Shown: positions 13,546-26,080 of the stretch, piece after piece
Position numbering within the stretch: position 1 is the first letter of the stretch
Layout: each line of letters starts with the position of its first letter
NCBI GenBank assembly: GCA_025403435.1
Contig: CM046353.1
Span: 17,137,875-17,201,874, forward strand
Source of the DNA: Artocarpus heterophyllus
Taxonomy: Eukaryota; Streptophyta; Magnoliopsida; Rosales; Moraceae
Reading direction: 5' to 3'
DNA: 64,000 nucleotides
Translations under genes and position numbers: made by a program
Notes under the pieces: generated by a model
Database searches by the model: none
The model's input: the letters and a program-made list of their open reading frames with translations, nothing else
Told to the model about the DNA's origin: nothing

Positions 13546-14948
13546 TGATTAAGGAAAAAACATTTTAAAAATCTTCATAGTAAATAAACAAATATTCATT
13601 GATAAATTTACTAATTAGATCTTTCTTTTGTGCTAATTACCAATTTCCTACTTATTCATTTTGTCGATAAGAAGATATTTGATGTGTCTTGAGAAAAAGA
13701 ATGGTGGTCCTTTGTATAGATCCAAATAAGACTATAGCTTTATTTTCTTTTTGATATAGAACAAGAGGATTTTTCACTCTGGTTTTGAAATTTTACATAT
13801 ACATATATACATTTTGAGTTAATTTTTTATTCACTCGTTCATCATTTTGACAATATAAATATACTATTTTGATCTTCACGTAAAAAAAAAAAAAAAACAA
13901 AAAGTTTCTGCCTTAACCTATTACTAACACGTGAGTCCCACCTGAAAATGATACTTTAACATGTTTTTTAAAGCCATTGGCTAATGGTTGGGTTGGCCTA
14001 CTATGAGCCAGTATTTATTGATTTTTTTCGGAGGTGGAGCCCGCATTCTTAGCGTTGACTTTCAAACAGACAAAATCATGTTTTTCAAGATATTGTGCAA
14101 ACTAATTTTGGTGTATACAATTTAGCTCAAATCTGAAGGGGGATATTTTGTAATTATTCAACTGCTAATATTGAAATACGTAATATATTTTAAATTCATC
14201 GTTGTTTTCCTTAATTTTGTTGTATTTTTTTTAATGGACTCAATAATTTTGTTGTATTTTTTTTAATGGACTCAATGGTAATGTAAAAGAGAAAAAAAAA
14301 AAAAAACTTGTCTGCTACTGATAGAGTTTTAAAAGTACTGTGTTTTTTTAACACTCTATCAAAATAATTTCTATGAAAAACATAAATGATAATCAAAATG
14401 TGACACTCTTTTTCTTTGCTAAGAGACGCAAGCGACACTACTTAATGAGAGAAATTTCTATTATGATTTCCGTTAAAAAGACAAAGGAAAATCTAACATT
14501 GGATAATCTACTAATCTAGCAAGAGTGGAAAAAAATATTGAATGTGAATTTGGATTTAATTTTACTAAATTAAAATTGGTGTTAACATATTTGTGTAGAT
14601 AAAACCAACATTTATAAGAAGAGAAGTTCGCTTTGGAAAATCATTTAAAACTTATAGTTGAAACTTAAACGTTGTAGTAAAATTACACTTGTTTTTTCTA
14701 ACGTGCTTCTTAAATAAAGCATATATTATGACAAGTAATCACTGACCAAACTTCAGTTAAAAAAAAACTGCCAAAAATTCTAATAATCTAAGTTTTTTTT
14801 AAAAAAAAAAGAAAAAAAAGAAAATGTAAAGTTTTACCATTACAACTTGCAAGAACAGACACTGAAGCCAACGCGCCTGAAAGTGAGAGTACTAAAAGAT
14901 CAAAGCAAACTGCGTGTGTCCTGCACAAACAAAAATGCAGGAAAAAGC

Positions 14949-14974
14949 TAATAATAATAATAATAATAATAATA
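14949..14974. repeat. (AAT)n microsatellite
   Basis: Eight or more AAT units, about 250 bp upstream of the presumed ARF transcription start. Confidence 0.9.
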
Positions 14975-15200
14975 CAACTAAAATCTGTTCATACGATCCG
15001 AAACCACCGCCTACTAAATCTCTGCTGCAAAGAAAAACATGAAAAATTAATTTCAAAAACATTATAAAAAAAAGAATTAAAAATTTCTTTTCTTTTCTCA
15101 GAGTGACAGTCCAAACAGTGTGGTCGGCAATGAAGCTTCAATTCAACCATTTATATCTCAAATAAATAAATTTTTAAAAAAATGTATTTCCGTAATTTTC

Positions 15201-15208
15201 TATATATA
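15201..15208 (+). promoter_or_regulatory. Probable TATA box of the ARF gene
   Basis: TATATATA is followed by a CT-rich leader (ACTCTCTCTTTTTCC...), the usual context of a plant core promoter. Transcription would start about 30 bp downstream, near 15235. Confidence 0.5.
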
Positions 15209-15401
15209 CCCAACTCTCTCTTTTTCCTTTCTTTCACACCCCCCAAACCCCACTCCTCACCCTCACTTCTCTTTATCCTTCAAAGTTTCCCGGGAAAGAT
15301 TCTCCGGCGACTTTCCATTGCTTTCTTTTCCAGTACTAGTGGAATTTTCCGTCATTCGCTTCGCCGTTTCTTGCTCTTGTTTTCGACTTCTAGTAGCGAA
15401 G

Positions 15402-15681
15402 GTAAATTCCGGATTTTCTTGTTTGGTTTCCGAGAAAGCCGAGGAAATTTTTTTTTTGGGTGAATTTCGCTTGCTAACTTAGCGGATTTCCGTTTTGATT
15501 TGAATTTGACTTCGACGGCGAACTGGATATTTCGTCGTTCATTGAATTTTTCTTAGGAACCAAACAGAGGAGTTGTTGACTTGTTTTTGTCTGTGATTTT
15601 TTTTTTGGGACTTTTCGTGTGTATGATTTAGAACGAATTTATGTCTGACATGAAGTTTCTGTGACTTGATCTGTTAAACAG
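15402..15681 (+). other. Probable 5'-UTR intron of the ARF gene
   Basis: A good donor (GCGAAG|GTAAATTCC) lies at 15402 and an acceptor (TCTGTTAAACAG|CG) ends at 15681, 29 bp before the start codon. The T-rich interior fits a plant leader intron. Confidence 0.5.
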
Positions 15682-15710
15682 CGTTGAATTTACGTAATTT
15701 TCCATACACG

Positions 15711-17945
15711 ATGATCAGAGTAATGGAGTCTGGAACAGAACCAATGAAGAAGACGAGCATGGAGAAATGCTTGGATCCTCAGTTATGGCACGCCATTGCT
15801 GGTGGTATGGTCCAAATGCCTCCCATTAACTCTAAGGTTATCTATTTCCCTCAGGGCCACGCTGAACACGCCAAAGGGAACGTAGATTTTGGGAATTCCA
15901 GAATTCCCGCGTCTATTCTCTGCAAGGTATCCGCCATTCAGTACATGGCGGATTCCGAAGACGAGGTCTACGCGAAAATTAGGTTGTTACCTATTAAGTC
16001 TGATGATCTTGATGTCGAGGATGATGGGTATGTGTTGAACAATGGAACTGAGAATGCTGAGAAAATGACTTCTTTTACTAAGACTTTGACACAGTCTGAT
16101 TCTAACAATGGCGGAGGATTCTCGGTCCCTCGTTACTGTGCAGAGACCATCTTTCGGCCGTTGGATTACTCAGTTCCCATGCCGTTTCAGTTCATGTACC
16201 CTAAGGACGTTCATGGCGAAAGTTATAGGTTTAGGCATATTTATAGAGGGACGCCGCGCCGTCACCTTTTGACAACGGGGTGGAGCGATTTTGTGAACTA
16301 CAAGAAGCTTGTTGCTGGTGATTCGGTCGTGTTCGTAAGGGTAGAGAATGGGGATATTTTTCTCGGGATCAGAAGGGCTAAGAAAAGTATTGGTGGTGCA
16401 CATGAGTACCCTTCTCGTTGGAACAATCCAAGGGGGAGTCATGGTTCTTCGCAGTTTGGGGGTGTGATTGGAAGAGTTTGTAACAAGGATTCAAGGGGAA
16501 AGGTGAGAGTTGAGTCTGTTGTGCAAGCTGCAAATCTTGCAGCCAGCGGGCAGCCCTTTGAGGTCGAGTACTATCCGCGCGCAAGCACTCCTGAGTTTTG
16601 CGTTAGAGCCTCGGCTGTACGAGCTGCAATGCAAATCCGATGGTGCTCTGGAATGAGGTTCAAGATGCCTATTGAAACCGAGGACTCTTCTCGGATTAGC
16701 TGGTTCATGGGGACCATTTCTTCCGCAGAGGTTGCCGATCCAACCAGTTGGCCTGATTCTCCATGGGGTCTTCTGCAGGTTGGTTTTGTTTTCCTTGGAA
16801 GTTTGTTAATAAGGAAAATTTTCCTATTTTTTCGATTTTAATGTAATTCAAAGTTTCCTTATTTTGATAAATGACTGTCGTTTGGTTTGGAATTCTGCTT
16901 ATGCCTAATTACGGATATGCTTCTGAAACTTACAAGTTACATGTACTAGTTAGTGCAGTATATGCGTTCTTTGCTATACCATTTCGACTAACAAATCATT
17001 TAATTTTCTTTAGATCGTATTATTAGTGCTGATCCATGGCTCACTACTAAAAGGCGTTTCCTGTTAGTTAGTACTAATATACGTGTTCTGAGTCGGCTTT
17101 TTCTTTGTTTTAATGCCGACTATTGTACTTTGGATCATGCTGGCTTTACTTATTTTAGTTAGTTTTAACACAAGTCAAAACAATCCTGTTTTCAGGCGGA
17201 ATGGGATGAACCAGATTTGCTTCAGAATGTGAAACATGTTAATCCGTGGCTGGTTGAACTTGTGACAAGTATGCCACCCATCCATGCGTCCCCCTTCTCA
17301 CCTCCAAGAAAGAAGTTGCGGCTTCCGCAGAATCCCGACCTTTCTCTCCTCAGCCAACTTCAAATGCCATTACTTCCCAGCAACTTCCTCAATCCCACCA
17401 GCCCCTTTCAGTATATCCAAGACAAGGTTCCTGCAGGCATACAGGGAGCCAGGCATTCTCCACTGTTACCGTATTCAGCGGATCTCCATGTAAACGAGCT
17501 GCAGTCTCCTCTGTTTCCGATGGGTTTTCAGCAACATTATCCCATTAACGCTCCTACAAATGCTGGTGGCAATTTCATGAATAACACCGAAAACAATGAG
17601 AACATCTCTTGCTGGCTGAAGATGGAAAATCGGGGTCAGAGCTTGAAGGCAAAAGATGAAACTAGGACGCCTCAGTTGGTATTGTTTGGGCAGGTAATAC
17701 TGACTGAAGAGCAGCTCTCTAATATCTCCTCTGTCGAAAACAATACATCAATCGGGAATTTAGAAAAGACATCAAATCATTCTGATGGTTCTGGTTCCAC
17801 AGTGCTTCAAAATGGTTCAAAAGAAAACTCAATCGATCACCATAGTGATCTTGGTTTGGAGACTGGTCACTGCAAGGTGTTCATTGAATCGGGTGTTGTT
17901 GGTAGAACACTTGATCTTGCTAACCCGTCAGGTAGTTATGTGTGA
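15711..17945 (+). CDS. ARF16: Auxin response factor, ARF10/16 class, truncated PB1
   Basis: This is a nuclear transcription factor of the miR160-targeted, generally repressive ARF class. Exon 1 is 15711-16778 (356 codons) and exon 2 is 17196-17945 (249 codons plus stop); they join in phase across CTGCAG|GTTGG...TTTTCAG|GCGG, giving 605 aa. The start is the ATG reading MIRVMESG, which matches the N-terminus style of ARF16. Domains: dimerisation region with EKCLDPQLWHA at 18-28, B3 DNA-binding domain at about 122-223 (FRHIYRGTPRRHLLTTGWS intact), ARF domain at about 271-352 (YYPRASTPEF, WCSGMRFKMP), a Ser/Pro-rich middle region, then PB1 starting at CKVF near 582. Oddities: PB1 ends after about 24 residues at GSYV-stop, and the acidic half is absent. 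The B3 segment 159-164 (FQFMYP) departs from the usual VQTILAK-like sequence. Family members usually have about 690 aa. It may be a diverging paralogue; the symbol denotes class, not orthology. Confidence 0.88.
17435..17455 (+). promoter_or_regulatory. miR160 target site
   Basis: GGCATACAGGGAGCCAGGCA (17436-17455), with A instead of T at 17435, is complementary to miR160 at 20 of 21 positions. It lies in exon 2 of the ARF gene and encodes AGIQGAR, the conserved position of this site in ARF10/16/17. Slicing would be expected opposite miRNA positions 10-11. Confidence 0.95.
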
Positions 17946-18032
17946 TCTTTTGTTCTCATTTTAGAATTGGCATCTTTAAGGGGTAACATTTGCAGATACT
18001 CATAATTTCTTTTATGTTGTTTTCTTTGGCAG

Positions 18033-18099
18033 TGAGTTTATGAAGACTGCAAAAATTCTAACCTTTCGTACAGAATCAGGCAGCAAGTGGCGAACGTAA
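18033..18099 (+). pseudogene. Orphaned last-exon fragment of the ARF PB1 domain
   Basis: After an acceptor-like TTCTTTGGCAG, the frame from 18034 reads EFMKTAKILTF... to a TAA at 18097-18099. This resembles the final PB1 segment (FMKTARRLT-type) of ARF16-class proteins. The roughly 40 codons that should precede it are missing between 17945 and 18032. I found no GT-AG pair joining it in frame to exon 2. It could still lie in the 3' UTR or be used in an unseen splice form. Confidence 0.65.
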
Positions 18100-19090
18100 G
18101 AAGATAGCTAGGGATTAGAGAACGAGAAAACTCTCCATAAATTGTAAAGTCCAATCGTTCAATCTTTCCTTGATGTGATTTTTTTTTCTACGACACTTTT
18201 TGGGAGAATCCTGACTTGCTTGATCTTGGGTAATTGTTTTTTACCATTTTGTTTCCTTAGGAAACATGTTCTTTGGATTTTGTGATAACCAGATTCCCAT
18301 ATGTAAATATTTTGGTTCCTTTCTTTTCCTTGTTGCACTCTTGGACAATTTTGAACATTACATTTACCAATTACAACATATTTGGAAGTGGCCGCCCTTG
18401 TCTTCTTCTGTTGAAGTCTTTATTCACCAAAATAAATGAAAGTTACAACTTTGGGAGAGACGCACCAAACTCATGAATGTATAGCAAAAATGTCATTCGA
18501 GAATGTTTTCTTTTTTGCCAAGTGATATTTGGACAATTTCGCCTGCCTTCTATGACCTATTTAATATTCAAAAAGGGCCAAGAAAAAGAAAATGAGTATC
18601 AATTTTAGGCGGAAGATTTTTATGAAAGGGACAAAAAAAATTTGAAATTGCGTAAACGATCTCTTTTTTTTAGAATAAAAAAAACACGTTTTTCTGTGCA
18701 GGTAACTGTCCCAGTTTTTTTAAAAAAAAAAAAGAAAAATGACTATAGCAGAATAAGGAACTGCAACAGAATGAAAAAAAAAAAAACTGGAACCGTTTTA
18801 ATGTCCAAAAAACCTTTTTTTTAGTGTCAAAAGCTGTCTAAAAAAAAAGGGGTCATTTATCAAAAAAAAATTTTCCAAAGGCCATTCATCAAATTGCTTA
18901 TTTTAGGCCACTGCTCAATAATCGACAGGATATGAACTTGTTTTAGGAGCAAAAAATTGCAACTAACTTCTAAGTTTCTTTGTACATCTTCATAATTAAA
19001 CCAAAGTTATTTTTACAATTTCTAAGCTATCATAGCATGCAGTATAATGAATAATTAAAATCAGTGCTGTCCATTAAATAATTTTGAAAG

Positions 19091-19091
<1 letters not shown>

Positions 19092-19122
<31 letters not shown>
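19092..19122. repeat. (AT)n microsatellite
   Basis: About 15 TA units. Confidence 0.9.
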
Positions 19123-19125
<3 letters not shown>

Positions 19126-19753
19126 AAAACCGGCCTTCTTAGTTTGTACTCAAGCCCTTCATGGTGTTCTAGAAAGTAAACTTGATGTTGTATTCTTCTT
19201 GTTAACAATTGGATGTCTCTAACATTGTACTGACCCCTGTTCGAAGTATTCTATACAGCATAACATTTAAGATTCACAATTCTGAACTGTCTTTCTTTAC
19301 ACAGGACCAATCAACAAAACAACAAAACGATTTGTCTTTTTTCTCTTTCTAGGCGGTAGGAACAGAACCCATTTCGTCCGGATTTATATATAACATTTTG
19401 GTTGCTCTAGAATATGACTATTTAATCAATGCAAACGTTTTTAAGGCAAAATGTTTTTTTTTTTCTTTTTAGTTTTTTTGTTCCATAGTTCCAGCCATTC
19501 TTTGATGACCCATTATTGTGCCGCAAATAATGGAAAATGGGATGGTCCTATATGAGTACTTGATCCATCGAAAATCTGAATCCTACTATTATTATTACTA
19601 AACCACAAATTAAGATTTAAGAAGTTTGATAAGTCAACTGAAACTTAAGCTGTTAAATTGTTTTTATTTTTGTTTTTGTTATTTAAATGGCTAGCCAAGG
19701 AAAGGTGATGCTATCCCTAGCTACTTTGAAAAGCTTACTATTATTATAAAAAG

Positions 19754-19754
19754 C

Positions 19755-19786
<32 letters not shown>
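19754..19786. repeat. (AAT)n microsatellite
   Basis: About ten AAT units, then degenerate AAC/AAG units. Confidence 0.9.
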
Positions 19787-19789
<3 letters not shown>

Positions 19790-22700
19790 TAAGAATAATT
19801 AAGTTGGTTCTTTGACATTCACGAAATATCAGGAGTTGAACCAATAGACAACCAAATTAATAGGACAGCAAAGATACAGACATAACACATTCTTTCTGCG
19901 CAGAATTGGGATCTCCTCATTGACCCAAAACTGGGATTTTTTTTTTTTTTTTTGGCGTGTTATCAAAGGTTGTCTTTGCACAAGAAACTTGTAAAAAATA
20001 AAGTATAAGTAAAGAAGAAAATAGATATCAGAGAAAGAGAAGTAATAGGGATGCCAAATTTTTGCACTGAATTGGAGCATACATTAACTGACGGAGTTAA
20101 AAATTTTGTAATGAGAGCATTATAGCAAAAAATAGAAATATATATATTTTTATTTAAACTAGAGCGTTGTTATATTATTTAATTGTTGCATGGAAGCATA
20201 ATTTGAACCTTTCTCATAAAGTGGGAACATAAATGGCGTTTTAGAAAATTTTGAAGTCTAAAAATTGACTTTCTAAAATCTTAATCAAAAATTAAAAAAA
20301 AAAAAATACTATCCTCTTAGGACTTGTTTCAAGGCTCAATACATTAAAAACAACTACACTTGCTAAACACCAATTGATTCTCAATTTGTAAAATCTCTCT
20401 ACATGCAAGTAAAGCCACTTTCAAGGAAAAAAAATTAAGTAAAATCCCACTTAAAGAAAAAGTGCTCCTTACTTCAATACACACACATACACAATCACAC
20501 ATATATATACACACACACATATATATCTTACCACATTAATTGGTGCATGATAAACAGTGTCCTCATTTAATAGGTAAAACCTAACTTCGGTTGACAAAAA
20601 TTGACAATATTGTTGGACAAAGAAAACAACAAGGCGTTGAAATTGAGAACCCAAATGCGGATTTCAAAGCTGTTTGTGCTGCTCAAAATGATTATAATTT
20701 TTCAGTGACCAAGATCCAAGATTTTCCATGTACATGAATAGTCAACTCCGGCAATGAGATTTCCTACATGAGAAAACCAAGAAAACCCCCAACCTGTTTT
20801 CATCATGATAATTATTTTTTTTTCTATTTTTCACACCGACACGAATTGCATGGGAATAAATAAACAAAGTTGGGGTGGGAAATCGAGAAGGTTAATGAAA
20901 AAGTCAACTTAAAGAAAAGAAGTTTGTCAAAGAAACAAAATCTCAAGGCTTGTAACGTTGTTTCTAAGGTCACGGGAAGGATCAACATGTGCAATGGCTT
21001 ATATATTAGTTTATTGCAAAACAAATCTTGAACCCAATCAAAATGGTTCTCTCAGACATGTAGAAGGTCAAGTATGCAATCACATTGAACAACATGCTGA
21101 TATTTGGAGGAAAAAAAAAAAAAAAGCACTAGGAACTAGGAACCTTGCTTGTAAGGTCGATGGAAGCCTCCTTTTACATAAAAGATTAAAGAAATATTAA
21201 TTACTTACTTGCATTTTTGCCCAATATATGATATAATATGTGTCGCTTACTTATATAATACTGCAAAATTTGGACTTAAATTAAGAAAAAAAATGTGAAA
21301 ATTGTTAGAGTTTTTGGATTCCACATTGAAAGGTGAAAGGAGAAGTAACCCAAACCTTCTAAACACATTGTATGTTTCATATTAGAAAATTGTAGTAAAT
21401 GGTATTTTTTTCTTAAACTTAAGAATGCAAATAACAAGTTTTAAAATATTTAAAGTAGAGGTGTTCATGCATTAGGTTATGTAGATTATATGTTAATCTA
21501 TAATCTAATTTGTTTATATTAGATTAGAAAAATTTTAATTCAAAATCAATCTGTGAATACCACTAATCCAATCTAAAAACAATGGATTTTGTGGGTTGGA
21601 TTTCATGAATTGTGGACTAAGCATTTAAATTTATTAAAAAAATAAAAATTATTGTCCCATTGGAGGAGCGGTTTGGACTATTTTTTATGACCTGAATCAC
21701 TTCTTGGTTTAAATTTTGTGATAGAAAAACACTATAGCAAAAGTAGTTCAAACCATGAAAAATAATTCAAACTTCAATTGCCATATGGACACTTAAAATT
21801 AACATAATATAATATACCATAATTGAATAATTACCAACATATTACAAGTTAATCAAATGCAAGTCTTTAATGGTAAACTAAATTATAGCATTATAAAATA
21901 TTACAACAAACAAACTTAAATAAACTTTATATATGAGTAACATGATGTTGGGCTTTGTAATTCGGATAAGTTTTTTATTTTTTATTTTTGTTGTTATTTT
22001 TATTTTTATTTTAAAGAATATACACTTTAGGCACAACATCGTAGGTGTATAGGCTAATATAATTATTAAAAATTGTATATTTATGTATATATGTAAAATT
22101 TATAATATATAGATAATTTGAATTTGTTTGATTATACAGATTGAAAGATATTCAATCTATAATTCAATTCCTAGATATTGCATTAGAAAAATCCCAATCC
22201 AAAACCAATCCATATTTTTCATAATCGGATTGAATTGAATTAAATGGATTAAGCGAATTAACAGATTTTAGGTAAAATATTTATTTAAAATACTTATTTA
22301 ATATGCTTACTAGTTCATATGTTAAGACCTACAATTTAATTTTTTAAGTTTTAAAACACCTTTTATTGCAATTACATAGAGACTATTATAATTTGACCTA
22401 TGCTCGACGTATTAACATTGGAAAGGTGAAAAATATATTAAATTAGTTTATGAGGTTTTTCCAAGAAGATATCCAACAGATATCTGACTGTCAACCTCTT
22501 ATGCAATCAGATGTAGTACCATCAAGCTCTCAAATTCATGTCACCTTGTGGAAATAAAACATTAACCTTCCCATGAAAGAGTCCGAAACAAATATTTTAT
22601 TTGAAAATAATTATATTCTGAAATAAATGAATAAATAAATGATAATACAACTATTTCTTGTATTTTGATAATGACCTTTATATTGCTTTCATTATTATGA

Positions 22701-23762
22701 TTAAGTGTTTAAACAAACATATGATTTGTAACTCTATTGTAACCAAAACTTGACATTGGACATATATGAGGTATATATGTGAATAGATACGATTCTAAGA
22801 TTAATAGTGTAAATTATATAGTCCACAATATATGTATTTAGCTAGGCACTCTATACATGACAAGATTGTAATAAGGATTTATTTCTAATTGGAGAGACGA
22901 TTTATCTAGACCACCAGAGCATATTGACTCTATGGTAGATACTTTGATGTGGTAGACTTAGTGGTAGCTAGTCGCACATTGAACTAAACCTAAAATGTAA
23001 TTGAATTAATAATAATTCCTTCATTCAAATCAATTTACTTTGGTAATCATTTATGTTTGATCTTAATCCTGAAATAGATTTATGACTCCATATTTGTAGC
23101 TTATATATATTGATATGCCGAAGGCATGAGTTCCAATGAACGAAGGCTCCATTATCGGTATATTGGAGATGCAACTGATATTCAATGAGAGCATAATTCA
23201 CAGACACAAAATCTATAATTCTCTAATAAAGAGTCAATGTTATCATCTCAAAGACATTATTCAAGAAATTGGGAAAAAAAAAAAAAAGGCCTCAGTTATC
23301 TGGATTTATACGGTAAACCAAATGATTTTTAATTTGCACTTGTTATAAATTGAATTTTTCAAATAAATGAAATAATGGAACTTCAAGATAAAATAATTAG
23401 AAGGTAAAATAGAACAAATTTCTTTATTCAATTATAGGTAACCTATGGGAATACACATGGTATGAGAAGTAATGAACAAGACTAATAAATATTCAAAGTC
23501 TCATAATACGATATATTATCAAGAGTGTAGTTTTGGATCTATATTGGTGTGACACCAAAGTTAATAATTAAACGGACAATTAATCTAGGATAATTTATCT
23601 ATTATTATTGGAGCTTAATAAATACGTCCATCGAGTCTCAATGGTAGCTCACTAATTCTTTGAAACACTGTGTAGATGCGATTTACCACAGGCAGCACAA
23701 AAAGATACATTGAATGTGGAACTTAGCCTTTTAGTGTGAACTCTCACAATCAATTTAGACTA

Positions 23763-24030
23763 TGTGGGGCTTGGCATAGTCCAACTGGATTGTTTGGGCC
23801 AATGCTAGGATTTTTTTTTTAATAATTCATGCTTAATCAATTTTAAAAAATATTTATTCAGATTAATTATTAAGATTTAGAATAATTAATTATTAGATTG
23901 TGGGGTCCTAGGCACAATCCAACTAGATTGTTGGTGCCAATGCTAGGATTTTTAAGGGAATTAATTGGTTAATTAGTTTTAGGAAAATTTTTATTTAGAT
24001 TAATTATTAGGATTTGGAATAATTAATTAT
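23763..24030. repeat. 136-bp tandem duplication inside the solo LTR
   Basis: The block starting TGTGGGGCTTGGCATAGTCC (23763) recurs from 23899 as TGTGGGGTCCTAGGCACAATC. Both copies contain AATGCTAGGATTTTT followed by AATTA-rich sequence. Confidence 0.7.
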
Positions 24031-24075
24031 TTATATTTGAATAATTAATTTGAATCTTAATTTTATTTGAATTTG

Positions 24076-24080
24076 AATGT
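24076..24080. repeat. Target-site duplication, left copy
   Basis: AATGT immediately precedes the 5' LTR and is repeated at 32292-32296 after the 3' LTR. Confidence 0.9.
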
Positions 24081-26055
24081 TGTGACACCCGTTATTCTTC
24101 TAACGGGTATTGAGGTAATTAAATTAATTTTTAATGTATAAAAAAAAAATTGCTTCATTTAAATTTATTTTATAATATTTATTTTTATCTATTTTTAAAT
24201 TTTCTAAAATTCTCCTATATTTATTTAGTATGATTACTAAAAAGCCTTAGAACTTCTAATAAATCTCAAAAATGTCATATTGGCATTATGTGTGTTAAAG
24301 TCTTTAGATGAGACATAAGGATATCTTTTCCAACTACTCTTGACCCTCATTTTCTTTATTTCCTCCGTGACATGCTTCAACATGTCTCCTCTATAATTGT
24401 TTCTATCACTTCTCTTCAAAGATTTCATCTTTTCTTCCTTTCTCTTCCACGGTTCCCACACTCTTCTTCTCATTTCTTTGCTGAAGCAAAATACTTAGAG
24501 AACTTCTTCAAGGCTGCCATAAAAATCAGCCACCATCACCTCCATTTGAGCAAGAATTTCAGTCATACCGAAGTAAAGGAACCTGTTTTGAAGTCATTTC
24601 AAGCTTCCAACTAACCATAATCCGAGGTTAGAATCTTATGAACAAATTTAGTCTTTCATTTATAAATTTTCTTTTATACTAAAGGATTATTCAAATTTGC
24701 GTTCTTAAACCTAAGTATATGTTTGTTGCTATTTTGGAGCATATGTATGAAGTCTAAGTGTATATGCCCTAGACAGAAAATTTATATTGTTAAACTTTAT
24801 AATACCTCTATGGCAGTGGTTATTTCTTGAAATTCTAAGATTAAATTAAAATAAATTTTATGAATGTAGTTGTATGTTGTGCTTTAGTTTTAATTGTCCT
24901 TATGCACGCCTTAGGATCAAGGGAGTATGGAGCTAACGTTAATTGATTCCAGGATTAAGAGACTGTTGATAAGCTTGAAAGGTAGGGATTCTATTACTCA
25001 TCTTTTGTGAGGTTTTTATAGAATTAAAATTGATTGTTTTGCCGCAATATATATATATCTATGTTGAACTAATATTATATGAGTATCACATATGAAACTA
25101 TGACATGGACTCGTCTTGTATTGTACGGCGAGGAACATAATGAATTGACACATGTTATAAATTGAGAAGCATGGTTAGGAAAACTAACTCTATTAATAAT
25201 GATTCAATATAGAGAAATTGTAAGACATGAAGAGGGCGACGGTTACGTCCTTGGGCATGAATACCCTAAAAGGTAAAATAGGGGGAAGGCGATGACGCTT
25301 CCTTGGGTTGAAAGTCCCAGAACACACTGTACAGGAATCGATTTGGTGAGGACTCGGGGCTTGATGTCCCCTCACCGGAACACCCTTGGAATGTTTATAG
25401 GGTGATCAAGTGCGCCCATTTGGGTTTCGATGAGTTGAGTGATACTCAATTTAACATGGATACCTAGGAACAATGATGATTGGTAATATTTGTATAAATG
25501 TGTAATTATGACACTTGGTAATGATTAACTACGGTATCCATAAGATGTGATCATAATAAACCTCATAATCTGGAATATGATGTAACTTATTAATCATGCA
25601 GATTTTAATGTGGTAATGATAAAAACCTAAAGGTGAGTAATGGCTTTCTCTACTGAGCATAGTGTTGCTCATTCCCTTATGTTTATATCTTTTCAGGACT
25701 CACTAAGTGTGAGGTGGCTACGAGAAATATAGTTGAGGAAGTGATGTAACTATATTACATTGGGACTGCTTCAATCGTTGAGAATGTTCTTCATGATAAT
25801 GTAAGCATCAATTGTTACTTTCTGTGACTGTATTACAATGTGTTGAGGGTTAAAATGATGATGACAACAGTTTATATTATTAAATTTAAGGTGCTACATT
25901 AAAACTGTGGTTTATTTGTCGTTTATATTTTTATTTTTGAGTTGAGAGTTTTCATTTAAGTCCCGGGCAAATTTTAATCTTTAAGGTTTTACTTTTATTA
26001 TTTATTTTTATTTTATCTCATTAAAAACTGTTAACCCCCATATAGGGGCGTTACA
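24081..26055 (+). repeat. 5' LTR of the LOG-carrying element
   Basis: A 1975-bp LTR with TG...CA ends. A GC-richer island at about 25228-25390 holds several hairpins, including GGTGAG/CTCACC arms around 25344-25376. A TATATATATATC run near 25049 could serve as a TATA element. The ORFs in it (78, 80 and 60 codons) are duplicated in the other LTR and show no family signature. Confidence 0.95.
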
Positions 26056-26062
26056 GAATTTT

Positions 26063-26080
26063 TGGTATCAGAGCCTAGGT
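26063..26080 (+). other. Primer binding site, tRNA-Met type
   Basis: TGGTATCAGAGCCTAGGT starts 7 bp after the 5' LTR. Its first 13 bases match the complement of the 3' end of plant initiator tRNA-Met (TGGTATCAGAGCC). Confidence 0.85.

Larger units (their letters stand above)
12533..15200. other. Intergenic DNA upstream of the ARF gene
   Basis: AT-rich DNA with an (AT)n run (13520-13545), a tandemly repeated AATTTTGTTGTA...TTAATGGACTCAAT unit near 14212-14276, and an (AAT)n run (14949-14974). The part after about 14850 is probably the promoter-proximal region of the ARF gene. No coding sequence was found. Confidence 0.5.
18240..22590. other. Intergenic DNA downstream of ARF, no gene seen
   Basis: This stretch starts with the probable ARF 3' UTR and is then AT-rich with A- and T-tracts, an (AT)n run (19092-19122) and an (AAT)n run (19754-19786). 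A TAGAGGTGTTCATGC at about 21466 resembles a hAT-type end, but a matching right end was not found. No gene was recognised. Confidence 0.5.

Noticed and set aside
15120..15482. 120-codon and 93-codon ORFs before the ARF gene
   Set aside because: They cover the CT-rich promoter, leader and 5'-UTR intron; translation is low-complexity and unlike any protein I know.
21466..22270. Possible hAT-type element starting TAGAGGTGTTCATGC
   Set aside because: No matching inverted right end or 8-bp duplication could be found.
24237..24614. ORFs of 78 and 80 codons overlapping on opposite strands, repeated exactly at 30473-30850
   Set aside because: They lie inside the two LTRs and are repeated because the LTRs are; no family signature, and the overlap on both strands indicates chance.
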